Shown here: piece after piece, positions 22,800-29,308 of the stretch
Position numbering within the stretch: position 1 is the stretch's first letter
Layout of the letters: each line of letters starts with the position of its first letter
Virus record (IMG/VR): IMGVR_UViG_3300025030_000062
Span: 1 to 64,000 of that record
Length of the DNA stretch: 64,000 nucleotides
DNA from: a virus
Direction: 5' to 3' (one strand)
Notes under the pieces: generated by a model
Seen by the model: only the letters and a program-made list of their open reading frames with translations
What the model was told of the DNA's origin: nothing
Database searches by the model: none
Made by a program: the position numbers and the translations under genes

Positions 22800-23147
22800 A
22801 TGCGAATCCGAATGAACACAACTAAGTGCGGTCCTGTTACAACAGAAAACTGGAACGAAGGTGAGATTAAGAACGTAAGCGTTGAGGAAGCTCGCGCTTA
22901 CGTTACCTCACACCTTGCGACGGTTCTTGAGCCGTTTCCTGAAACTGCTATGCTTCGGCCTCCTGAGACTGCCGTTGTCACGTCTCCTCAGAAAGCCGTT
23001 TCTGGTCCTCCTGAGATTGCAGGGCAGGGCAAGGGTCCAGTCGCCGCGCAAACGCCGCCTGTAGGTCAACCTGCTTCGCCGGTTGCGGCTCCTGGTGCTC
23101 CGGTTGCTGGTAATCTGACTCAGCCGCCGACTTGGGGCAAGAAGTAG
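22800..23147 (+). CDS. Hypothetical head-region protein with Pro/Ala-rich tail
   Basis: A 115-residue protein. Residues 1-42 form a compact region; from about 43 onward it is Pro/Ala/Val-rich with a repeated 'PPETAV' or 'PPEIAG' phrase (PPETAVVTSP, PPEIAGQG) and probably unstructured. Likely a minor virion or assembly protein; no family recognised. Confidence 0.55.
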   Translation: MRIRMNTTKCGPVTTENWNEGEIKNVSVEEARAYVTSHLATVLEPFPETAMLRPPETAVVTSPQKAVSGPPEIAGQGKGPVAAQTPPVGQPASPVAAPGAPVAGNLTQPPTWGKK

Positions 23148-23160
23148 AATAATGCTGAAC

Positions 23161-23192
23161 TTACAGGCAAAGCTTCACGGTTTCGCCTGTAA
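23161..23192 (+). terminator. Hairpin terminator candidate
   Basis: TTACAGGC (23161-23168) pairs with GCCTGTAA (23185-23192) around a 16-nt loop, followed by CTTTATC. A modest intrinsic terminator or mRNA hairpin between head genes. Confidence 0.5.
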
Positions 23193-23224
23193 CTTTATCA
23201 TTGCTCTAACAATAGGAGTTTATA

Positions 23225-23482
23225 ATGATTGATAGCTATTCTTCATTCGGCAAAACACCAGTCTCGCCAATCAGAACCGCCGTTGCTGTAACGCCTCATG
23301 ACACGAATGAACTTGCTCAAGTCAGTAGAATCTTTGTTGGTGTTGCAGGTAACATCTCAGTTATTCTCGCCGATGATAGTTCAGCCGTAACATTCAAAGG
23401 TGTTCAAGGCTTTCTCCCAATGCTAGTTAAACAGGTTAGAGCTACAGGAACTACAGCAACTGATATTGTCGCTTGTAGGTAG
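23225..23482 (+). CDS. Small conserved virion-region protein
   Basis: An 85-residue protein matching a common phage pattern: 'AVTPHDTNEL' then RIFVGVAGNISVILAD and a closing 'PMLVKQVRATGTTATDIVA' segment. Such proteins occur between capsid and connector genes and look like small beta domains, often as fibre or spike decoration. RBS AGGAG. Confidence 0.65.
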   Translation: MIDSYSSFGKTPVSPIRTAVAVTPHDTNELAQVSRIFVGVAGNISVILADDSSAVTFKGVQGFLPMLVKQVRATGTTATDIVACR

Positions 23483-23577
23483 CATTAGAAAATTGTAAGA
23501 AACCACTTTCGCCTTGATTATTACCATTCTTTTATGTTACAGAAGACCGCAGCAAGCAGCTTTCAGGGGTAAACCGA

Positions 23578-24204
23578 ATGGTACTTAAACAAATCACAGC
23601 GCCTTTGACTGAACCAGTGACTATTGAAGAGGTTTGTGGTCAGATTCGCATTGGTGATTTGTCTGAAGAAGTTGCTACGGTTAACCTTTTTATTGCTGCT
23701 ATTAGAGAGCAAGCGGAAGCTATGACTAGGCGAGCACTGATTACTCAGGAATGGGAACTTGTTCTTGACGGCTTTCCTGGCGGTCGAATTCCTATCACCT
23801 TACCTAAAGCACCGGTTCAAAGCATAACCTCAATTAAATATATTGATGTGAATGGTGTTGAGCAGACTCTTGATTCGATAGCTTATAGGCTGTTAGCTGA
23901 TTGTGAACCTTCTGATGTAATTCCTGCTTACGGAATAAGCTGGCCTGCTACTCGTTGTGATAAAGCTGTTGTGCGTGTTAGATTTAAGTGTGGATACGGG
24001 CCGCTTGCTTCAGATGATCCTGAAGACCCTGATAAAGTGATGCCTAACAACGTTCCTAATGGGATTAAACAATGGATGTTGTTGAATATCGGCTCACTTT
24101 ATAGCAACAGAGAAAGTGTAATCGTTGAAGGTAAGCTTAGCCTTATTGAACTAACTACGCTTGCTGACGGGCTGATTGTTAATTACAGGTTGCCTAGACT
24201 ATGA
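23578..24204 (+). CDS. Head-tail connector (gp6/phiE125 gp8-like)
   Basis: A 208-residue protein with an N-terminal helical part (PVTIEEVCGQIRI, then VNLFIAAIREQAEAMTRRAL) and a beta part (ITQEWELVLDGFPG, PITLPKAPVQSITSIKYID), the arrangement of HK97 gp6-like adaptors. It should form the first ring beneath the portal. Overlaps the closure gene by 4 nt. Confidence 0.85.
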   Translation: MVLKQITAPLTEPVTIEEVCGQIRIGDLSEEVATVNLFIAAIREQAEAMTRRALITQEWELVLDGFPGGRIPITLPKAPVQSITSIKYIDVNGVEQTLDSIAYRLLADCEPSDVIPAYGISWPATRCDKAVVRVRFKCGYGPLASDDPEDPDKVMPNNVPNGIKQWMLLNIGSLYSNRESVIVEGKLSLIELTTLADGLIVNYRLPRL

Positions 24205-24527
24205 GAGCCGGAAACAGGCGACATCTTATTTCAATCGAACAACCGATTGTAACCAAAGATAAGTTCGCGGCTAATTCAGTAGAATGGCAATTGTTCAATA
24301 AAGTGTGGGCAAGCATAGAATCGCTCAAAGGGTATGAGAAAACGGTCGCTAAAGCTTCCTGGCCTACAGCGACGGTTAAGATCGGCTTTCCTTATATCAA
24401 AGGTGTATTGCCCACAATGCGAGTGACTTACGAAGGTGTAATTTACTCAATTCTTGATGTTGATGATGTTGATTTGAGGCATCGAGATATCTTTTTGGTT
24501 TGCGAAACTGGTATGAAGGGAGCTTAA
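24201..24527 (+). CDS. Head closure / head-tail joining protein
   Basis: A 108-residue protein with the Phage_H_T_join pattern: MRAGNRRHLISIEQP, a central W-A-S-I-E-x-L (VWASIESLKG), and MRVTYEGVIYSILDVDDVD leading to a C-terminal cysteine strand. It plugs the packaged head and offers the tail docking surface. Confidence 0.85.
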   Translation: MRAGNRRHLISIEQPIVTKDKFAANSVEWQLFNKVWASIESLKGYEKTVAKASWPTATVKIGFPYIKGVLPTMRVTYEGVIYSILDVDDVDLRHRDIFLVCETGMKGA

Positions 24528-24770
24528 ATGTCATCGGGTTTTGATGTTAAAAGAGATGTGAAAGCTACCGACAAGCAAATTAGTGTGGAAGAACTCGGGC
24601 GAAAGCTTTGCAAGTTATTCCATTTGCCTAAGAATACTACATCGTTTGAGCTTAAAGTTGAGTATGCCAAACCGATAATCATCAAATGTGAATACTACCC
24701 TGAAGATAAAGATTTGCAAGGTATTGGACTGGTTACTGCTGAGTTTGAACTTATTGAGCGTGTTAAGTGA
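24528..24770 (+). CDS. Hypothetical protein, 80 aa
   Basis: It begins directly after the closure gene stop and overlaps the next GTG start. Beta-rich second half (SFELKVEYAKPIIIKCEYYP). No family recognised. In this position many siphoviruses encode an HK97 gp10-like protein, but this one does not look like it. Confidence 0.6.
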   Translation: MSSGFDVKRDVKATDKQISVEELGRKLCKLFHLPKNTTSFELKVEYAKPIIIKCEYYPEDKDLQGIGLVTAEFELIERVK

Positions 24771-25192
24771 CAGTCGAAGAAAAAATAGCAGCAATTCTAA
24801 CGCCTGTGTTTGGTGATGAACTATATCCTGTAGTTCATCCTGATCCAGATGGCTTAGAAAACAGCGTGTCTAACCTTTACGCTGTTTATACCAAGATTGG
24901 CGGTAGAAGATTCGGTAGCTTAGAAGGTGATGGGAGTTTAAGGCGAACTAGAGTTCAGGTTTCGATTTACTCTACTAGCTACGGTGAGTTGAAAGCTAAA
25001 GAATCTGAAATAGAAGCTGCTATGCTGGCTGCAAATGTTCTAGCTGGTCAGACTATTGATGCCGGTAATGATCCTCTCGAAGTTTTGTTGGCTCTGCCGA
25101 ATGTTGCTGTTGCTGAGCCGACTGATGATTATGAACCTGATACAAAGCGATTTGCGCTTCATTCGGAGTGGTATTGTTGGTGTCGTTCGTAG
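24767..25192 (+). CDS. Tail completion / terminator protein (DUF3168-like)
   Basis: A 141-residue protein from GTG 24767 overlapping the previous stop. N-terminal helix, PVVHPDPDGLENSVSNLYAVY and RRTRVQVSIYSTSYGELKAKES strand-helix unit match DUF3168 tail completion proteins, which cap the tail tube at the head end. Ends in a Cys/Trp-rich tail (WYCWCRS). Confidence 0.8.
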   Translation: MTVEEKIAAILTPVFGDELYPVVHPDPDGLENSVSNLYAVYTKIGGRRFGSLEGDGSLRRTRVQVSIYSTSYGELKAKESEIEAAMLAANVLAGQTIDAGNDPLEVLLALPNVAVAEPTDDYEPDTKRFALHSEWYCWCRS

Positions 25193-25223
25193 AATAAACC
25201 TATTTGTTCACCAGGAGGTAACG

Positions 25224-25448
25224 ATGCCAGAAATCGGTGCTGTTGTATGGGCAGGAATAGCCGGATTAATTTTAGTTATGCTTACTATCATTGGCTATTT
25301 GATTAAAACTGGTTTCGATGGAATTATGGCTGAATTAAAGACAATATGGGCTAAGATTGAGGCACATCAAGTAGCAGCAACCGAAAATGCATTGGCTATC
25401 AGAGAAATTAATGCTAGGTGTGAGGAACGGCATAAACAACATCACTGA
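25224..25448 (+). CDS. Small membrane protein
   Basis: A 74-residue protein from ATG 25224 (CAGGAGG 8 nt upstream). Hydrophobic helix at about 6-27 then a charged helical tail rich in Glu/Lys/Ala with CEERHKQHH at the end. It resembles small membrane proteins seen in tail regions of other phages; possibly holin-like or involved in exclusion. Confidence 0.6.
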   Translation: MPEIGAVVWAGIAGLILVMLTIIGYLIKTGFDGIMAELKTIWAKIEAHQVAATENALAIREINARCEERHKQHH

Positions 25449-25514
25449 TTCATTAACAATCAATAGTTTGAGCAAAGGGTTCAAACTTCATAAGTTCAAA
25501 AAGGAGAACAAACT

Positions 25515-26168
25515 ATGTCTATCAACGCTCAGTTGGCTCAGTTGACCAAATTCTACATCGCCGGAACTGCTAGTGGTGCAAAGACCATTACAGCCGGTGC
25601 CGCAGGATTCCCCACAATTCTTACTTCGGCTGCTCATGGGCTTGCCAATGGTGACGTGGTAGCAATTGCTTCCATTACCGGCACTATGGGTACTGATGCA
25701 ACGAACGGGCTTAATAGTAAAACCTTTGTTGCTCAGAACGTAACTACCAACACCTTCTGCATTCAGGCTAACACTACAGGTCTTACTTACACCAGTGGTG
25801 GTACAGCAACTCCTAATGCTTGGACGCAGATCAAAGAGGTTAAGGGGCTCAAGCCGTCCGGCGCAAGCTCGTCTAAGATCGATGTCACGGATTTGGATTC
25901 CGTAGCCAAAGAGTACAGAACTGGTCTCGTTGATCATGGTACATTTGGTGCTGAAATTAACATTCTTGAAAGTGATGCAGGACAGACTGCCGTACTTGCT
26001 GCGTTCACTAACTCCACTACCAATAACTACAAGATTGTTACTCCTGCTAAAACTAGAACTTTCAATGCAACTTGCACTAAGTTCCCGACTACGCCTGATG
26101 CTAGTGTAGACAACGTTCAGGTAGGCAGCATGGAGTTTCAGATTAACGGTCTGATTACCGTTTCGTAA
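25515..26168 (+). CDS. Tail tube protein with inserted FCCH-like domain
   Basis: A 217-residue major tail protein. Residues about 25-90 form an FCCH-like insert: ITAGAAGFPTILTSAAHGL, NGLNSKTFVAQNV, TTNTFCIQANTTGLTYTSGG, a phrase often attached to tail tube proteins. The tube fold follows: SKIDVTDLDSVAKEYRTG, then ESDAGQTAVLAAF and a final beta segment FQINGLITVS. Stacked rings form the tube through which DNA is ejected. Strong AAAAAGGAG ribosome site. Confidence 0.85.
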   Translation: MSINAQLAQLTKFYIAGTASGAKTITAGAAGFPTILTSAAHGLANGDVVAIASITGTMGTDATNGLNSKTFVAQNVTTNTFCIQANTTGLTYTSGGTATPNAWTQIKEVKGLKPSGASSSKIDVTDLDSVAKEYRTGLVDHGTFGAEINILESDAGQTAVLAAFTNSTTNNYKIVTPAKTRTFNATCTKFPTTPDASVDNVQVGSMEFQINGLITVS

Positions 26169-26176
26169 GTTCATTT

Positions 26177-26210
26177 AGCGGTTGCGAGTTCCAGTTAGCT
26201 CGCAACCGCT
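26177..26210 (+). terminator. Strong hairpin after the tail tube gene
   Basis: AGCGGTTGCGA (26177-26187) pairs perfectly with TCGCAACCGCT (26200-26210), loop of 12 nt, followed by TCAACTTAG. It probably reduces transcription into the chaperone genes, matching the high need for tube protein. Confidence 0.65.
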
Positions 26211-26254
26211 TCAACTTAGTAGTTCACTCTAACAAAGAAAGGAACACAAAACAA

Positions 26255-26641
26255 ATGGTACTCGACCGTAACAGTTTGATCAATGAGGCTAGGCTTAAAA
26301 CTGAACTTGTAAAGCTTGATGAAGGTGAAGTAATTGTTTCAGAGCTTTCCGGTCCTGATTACATGAAGCTTTACACCGATCCTGCAAACAGGAAAATGGT
26401 TGACGGTGTTGAAACAATGGAAATGGGACGTTTCCAGGCCGCGCTGATTGTCTATGGCGCTGTTGATGAAAAGAATGAGCGTATCTTCAAGGACGAAGAC
26501 ATTGATGCTGTAATGCGTATGTCCAACACCGTGTTCTTTAAGTTGGCTGAAGCTGCTCGTAAAGTCAACGGTATGAGCGGCGAAGAGATAAAAAACTCCA
26601 ACGAGACGGAAGCCGACGATTCCTCTTCCGTCTCTGCTTAG
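26255..26641 (+). CDS. Tail assembly chaperone (gpG-like)
   Basis: A 128-residue protein in the gpG position. Typical start (KTELVKLDEGEVIVSELSGPDYM), central helix (RKMVDGVETMEMGRFQAALIVYG) and an acidic helical tail (NSNETEADDSSSVSA). It coats the tape measure during tail assembly. A -1 slippery heptamer at 26590-26596 lets ribosomes enter the downstream frame and make the longer G-T fusion. Confidence 0.85.
   Translation: MVLDRNSLINEARLKTELVKLDEGEVIVSELSGPDYMKLYTDPANRKMVDGVETMEMGRFQAALIVYGAVDEKNERIFKDEDIDAVMRMSNTVFFKLAEAARKVNGMSGEEIKNSNETEADDSSSVSA
26590..26596 (+). promoter_or_regulatory. Programmed -1 ribosomal frameshift site
   Basis: The heptamer A AAA AAC sits in register with the chaperone frame (codons ATA AAA AAC). 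Slipping back by one base enters the frame that stays open from 26596 to 27009 with no stop in the 26 codons before the first nominal start codon there. This is the classical gpG/gpGT arrangement. Confidence 0.85.
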
Positions 26642-27009
26642 AACTTGGTATAAGACATCCCGACGAACTAATTGTGGGTACGCCTATAACGCTTCTCAGG
26701 ATGCCTCTAGGGACGTGGTTTGGCAAGCCTCGGTGCCTTACCCTTACCTTACCAGGAAAAGCCGGTTTAACAGCCTCGCAGATTAACGATTGGCTTGCTT
26801 ATGATCAGATTGAACCGTTTGGTGAAATGCGAGAAGAGTTGCGGCATGGTCAAATGCTTGCATTACATCTTAATCTGAATCGTGACAGCAAGCAACGAAG
26901 TGAACCGTGGACTGCTTTGGAGTGCATGAATTATGTAGTCAAACCTCCTGAGAAGATTTATACGGTTGAAGAGTTAGAGGCTTACGCAGATAAGATATTT
27001 GGAAAGTAG
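26596..27009 (+). CDS. Tail assembly chaperone, frameshift extension (gpT-like part)
   Basis: Expressed as the C-terminal part of a fusion with the 26255 gene after the -1 shift. Downstream of the shift the frame reads LELGIRHPDEL, then SQINDWLAYDQIEPFGEMRE (about 72-91 of the extension), the gpT-type motif with Trp/Glu-Pro-Phe-Gly. A separate start at GTG 26674 is unlikely. The extension binds the tail tube protein and brings it to the growing tail. Confidence 0.85.
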   Translation, partial: LQRDGSRRFLFRLCLELGIRHPDELIVGTPITLLRMPLGTWFGKPRCLTLTLPGKAGLTASQINDWLAYDQIEPFGEMREELRHGQMLALHLNLNRDSKQRSEPWTALECMNYVVKPPEKIYTVEELEAYADKIFGK

Positions 27010-27025
27010 TGCAAAGGATTAAACA

Positions 27026-27196
27026 ATGGATAGCTTTAGTTTTTGGTTAGGTGTGTTAGCTTGTTATGTTGGGTTTGCGTTGTACTTTGTGTTTAAAAAG
27101 CGCAAGCTTAAGAGTTTTGTCATTGACGCTCGCGTTATGCAACCTGATTCTAAGTTAGCTAAGATGTTTAATAAGAGCCGCGCAAAGGTGAAGTAA
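27026..27196 (+). CDS. Small membrane protein, 56 aa
   Basis: ATG 27026 after AAAGGAT, one hydrophobic helix at about 5-23 and a basic C-terminus. It is the last rightward gene before the bidirectional terminator and the antisense block. Unknown function. Confidence 0.55.
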   Translation: MDSFSFWLGVLACYVGFALYFVFKKRKLKSFVIDARVMQPDSKLAKMFNKSRAKVK

Positions 27197-27216
27197 AATG
27201 GAAGGTTAAGACGCGG

Positions 27217-27250
27217 AAATCCCGTTAGCATTAGGTTGCTAACGGGATTT
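27217..27250. terminator. Bidirectional terminator between convergent genes
   Basis: AAATCCCGTTAGCA (27217-27230) pairs perfectly over 14 bp with TGCTAACGGGATTT (27237-27250), loop of 6 nt, with A-rich and T-rich flanks on both strands. It separates the rightward chaperone genes from the leftward antisense cassette. Confidence 0.85.
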
Positions 27251-27255
27251 GTTGT

Positions 27256-27513
27256 TTACAGCAATTCTAGCTCAGCTTCTAGCTTGGCAATGTCTTTTTC
27301 GGTTTGAGCGATTAAGATTTGCTTTACTAGGTTAAATTCGTGTTCGGAGTCGAATTCAATAGCTTGTACGCCATCAAACACAGTTTGTATTGCAAGAGGT
27401 CTTAATTCATCGGTTTGTGTCATACCTGCTTTTTTCAATGCTCTTAAGACTTCCTTTTTACTGTATATAAGTGAGCAATATTTCTTAGCATGTTCTAAAT
27501 TTTCATATTTCAT
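27256..27513 (-). CDS. Hypothetical helical protein, 85 aa (antisense cassette)
   Basis: A mostly helical, charged protein with no recognised domain. ATG 27513 follows AAAGGAGA on the minus strand. It is the last gene of the antisense cassette, ending 6 nt before the terminator. Confidence 0.65.
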   Translation of the reverse strand: MKYENLEHAKKYCSLIYSKKEVLRALKKAGMTQTDELRPLAIQTVFDGVQAIEFDSEHEFNLVKQILIAQTEKDIAKLEAELELL

Positions 27514-27631
27514 TTAGCGTCTCCTTTACGTTATTCATACACTCTGAGCCGCACTTCAAACATTCGTAATCAGGTTCTCGCAAGTCTGTGGTACTACCAG
27601 TAACCGCAACGGCTATTAGTTGAGCAGGCAC
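27503..27631 (-). CDS. Possible small zinc-ribbon half, 42 aa
   Basis: Minus-strand frame from GTG 27631 encoding 42 residues, with CLKC then C in its last third (YECLKCGSEC). It overlaps the start of the 27513 gene and runs in a different frame from the preceding 27707 gene, whose Cys pairs it complements. It could be the second half of a frameshifted zinc-ribbon gene; there is no clear ribosome site. Confidence 0.35.
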   Translation of the reverse strand: MPAQLIAVAVTGSTTDLREPDYECLKCGSECMNNVKETLNEI

Positions 27632-27707
27632 ATTTAGTAAAGAATCCTATTTGCTTCAGCTTTCGGTGCGGAGTACCGGTTTTGCAGTTCTGGCAATAGC
27701 GGATCAT
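27594..27707 (-). CDS. Small zinc-ribbon protein or fragment, 37 aa
   Basis: ATG 27707 overlaps the stop of the 27913 gene (ATGA). Cys pattern CQNC (5-8), CAC (26-28) and Cys34 suggests a zinc ribbon, but the frame ends early at TAG. A neighbouring frame continues with another CxxC pair, so the gene may be broken. Confidence 0.45.
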   Translation of the reverse strand: MIRYCQNCKTGTPHRKLKQIGFFTKCACSTNSRCGYW

Positions 27708-27913
27708 TTCTGAGTAAGATAAGGAACGTTAGGTACTTCGCCTCTGGCTTTAGCATAAGCCATTTGAGTGTTAAGTGATCCGATGATTTTGCCTAATGCT
27801 CCGCTACCTGCGTTAACTTTAGCTACAGTGGTTTCTTCAGAAAACAGTTTCCTGGTTTCGGCGTCAAGGGCTTCTCTTAGGGTGTCAAGTTGACTTACTT
27901 TAACTTTGCTCAT
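27704..27913 (-). CDS. Hypothetical protein, 69 aa (antisense cassette)
   Basis: A helical protein (SQLDTLREALDAETRKLF) with Gly/Ser-rich turn. Start is within the end of the preceding zinc-finger gene after AAAAGGAGA. Similar short proteins of this type appear next to zinc-finger or HNH proteins in phages; role unknown. Confidence 0.65.
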   Translation of the reverse strand: MSKVKVSQLDTLREALDAETRKLFSEETTVAKVNAGSGALGKIIGSLNTQMAYAKARGEVPNVPYLTQK

Positions 27914-28625
27914 TTAATTCTCCTTTTAGGTATGCACGTACTGTGCGGTTTGCTTTTATTATTGAGCGTTTAGCTTCGATAATCTGAGGGTGAAGGTCTG
28001 AAGTTGGCGTTTTAAATATTGTCGCAACATAGGATGATATTAAATCTTCCCTATCCTTTTTATGTCTAATTGCTTGTTTAGCTTTGACTTCAGTTTGACT
28101 ACGATAAAGTTTAGCTTTGTGTTTGTAGTATTCAGGGTCTTGTGAATAATTTTCTTTCATTTTTGCAAGTATTGAATCTTTATTAATAACATATCTTTCG
28201 GTAACGCAAAGTTTACAGCCTCCTGTATTATTTAAATTTTCAGGAGTTCTTTTATGACCGTTTATGCAAATGTTGCGCTTTTTAATTCGTTTCCCTTCAA
28301 GTCTTCGTTTTTTAGCCGCTTGCTCATTAGAGCATATCTTGCATCTGTTTCTACTTAGCGTGTTTTCAGGAGTTTTCAAATGACCGTTTACGCAAGTATT
28401 TTTGATGATTCCTTTGCGCTGATGTCCTGCTATATATCTATAAGGTTCACCTTTTACTAAGTTTTGACTTGGTATGTTTTGAGAAATAATGTTAGTCTTC
28501 TCACCACACCCACAATGACAGTAACCGTAAGGGATCATTTTTGCAGCCTCAACCTTTTCTTGCAGTTCGGGCATTCCTTCGGGTTCTCCACTCTCGGTTG
28601 CCATTCGTAGTTGCATTTTGGACAT
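27900..28625 (-). CDS. Zinc-finger protein related to phage HNH/homing proteins
   Basis: About 241 residues from ATG 28625, placed after AGGAGG and downstream of the minus-strand promoter (the longer frame to 28691 runs into the promoter). N-terminal YGYCHCGCGEKT and GEPYRYIAGHQRKG form a motif common in phage endonuclease-like proteins; two repeats follow, each C-x-NGH-x-x-TPEN ... CKxC, a zinc-binding unit also tied to HNH proteins. No HNH catalytic triad is visible. The basic helical C-terminus suggests DNA binding. First gene of the antisense cassette. Confidence 0.65.
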   Translation of the reverse strand: MSKMQLRMATESGEPEGMPELQEKVEAAKMIPYGYCHCGCGEKTNIISQNIPSQNLVKGEPYRYIAGHQRKGIIKNTCVNGHLKTPENTLSRNRCKICSNEQAAKKRRLEGKRIKKRNICINGHKRTPENLNNTGGCKLCVTERYVINKDSILAKMKENYSQDPEYYKHKAKLYRSQTEVKAKQAIRHKKDREDLISSYVATIFKTPTSDLHPQIIEAKRSIIKANRTVRAYLKGELNEQS

Positions 28626-28662
28626 TTCATTTATTCCTCCTGTATTGATTAAGTCGGTCGGA

Positions 28663-28691
28663 ATTGTATCGGAATAGGAGGAACAAGTCAA
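28663..28691 (-). promoter_or_regulatory. sigma70-type promoter for the antisense cassette
   Basis: On the minus strand: -35 TTGACT (28691-28686), 17-nt spacer, -10 TACAAT (28668-28663). Start of transcription near 28656 fits the AGGAGG-ATG at 28625. Confidence 0.75.
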
Positions 28692-28731
28692 GACTTTGCT
28701 GATTATATACTTTTAATAATCCATTGGATAT

Positions 28732-28760
28732 TTGACATTGGACCTATGAATGTGTTAAAG
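28732..28760 (+). promoter_or_regulatory. sigma70-type promoter for the tail block
   Basis: -35 TTGACA (28732-28737), 17-nt spacer, extended -10 TG-TTAAAG (28753-28760). It is back-to-back with the minus-strand promoter 40 nt away. Confidence 0.6.
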
Positions 28761-28786
28761 CTAATCATAAATTGCCAATTTACAGG

Positions 28787-28828
28787 AGCCTTGCTAGATA
28801 TTATCGGAATATCAATACCAGCAAGGCT
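28787..28828 (+). terminator. Leader hairpin / attenuator before the tail genes
   Basis: AGCCTTGCT (28787-28795) pairs with AGCAAGGCT (28820-28828) around an inner GATATT/AATATC stem (28797-28813), followed by TTATTAG. It begins about 20 nt after the predicted transcription start and ends 21 nt before the next start codon, so it may control entry into the tail genes. Confidence 0.6.
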
Positions 28829-28849
28829 TTATTAGTGTTTGAGGATTGT

Positions 28850-29308
28850 ATGTCTAACGACGGTTTTTCCCTAACAACTAAAGGAATAAACGAACTAGGT
28901 GCTAGGCTGATGGCTTTTTCTGAAAAAGTTAGCCATAAAGTTATCAGAGACGCTGCTAACGAAGCTGCTACTGTTTTCAAAAAGGAAGCTATAAACAACA
29001 TACTAACTACATGCACAAATGATAAAGTACATAATCTGAAAGTTAGAGGTGTTTATATTAAAATTAAACCTCGAAACTTGTCTAAAAACATAAGAATTAA
29101 AACTTTGAAAAAGATGAAAGACAGAACTATTGAAATGGAAGTGTATTTGAAAAAAGAACATGCCTGGTATGGCATTTTTGTGGAAAGGGGGCGTAGTAAT
29201 ATGGCTGCTAATCCATACATGTCCAGGGCTTTTGAAGCTAAGCGTGATGAAGTTCCTGAAATATTTAAAGATCGAATAGCGTTAGCTTTACGCGAAGGTG
29301 GGTTCTAA
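28850..29308 (+). CDS. HK97 gp10-like minor tail protein
   Basis: About 152 residues from ATG 28850 after GAGGATT; a longer frame to 28772 has only TTG and would cross the hairpin. LTTKGINELGARLMAF (about 8-23), then DAANEAATVFKKEA, and later AHPYMSRAFEAKRDEV-like segment (NPYMSRAFEAKRDEVPEI) match the HK97_gp10 family, which joins connector and tail. In most siphoviruses this gene sits before the tail tube; here it lies after the chaperones, displaced next to the tape measure. Confidence 0.75.
   Translation: MSNDGFSLTTKGINELGARLMAFSEKVSHKVIRDAANEAATVFKKEAINNILTTCTNDKVHNLKVRGVYIKIKPRNLSKNIRIKTLKKMKDRTIEMEVYLKKEHAWYGIFVERGRSNMAANPYMSRAFEAKRDEVPEIFKDRIALALREGGF

Noticed and set aside
26674-27009. 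Independent gene starting GTG 26674
   Set aside because: The frame is open upstream to a slippery heptamer and matches the gpT part of a frameshift product, so a separate start is unnecessary.
28626-28691. Longer N-terminus for the 27900 gene
   Set aside because: The extra codons overlap the minus-strand -35 and -10 boxes, upstream of the predicted transcription start, and precede a good ribosome site.
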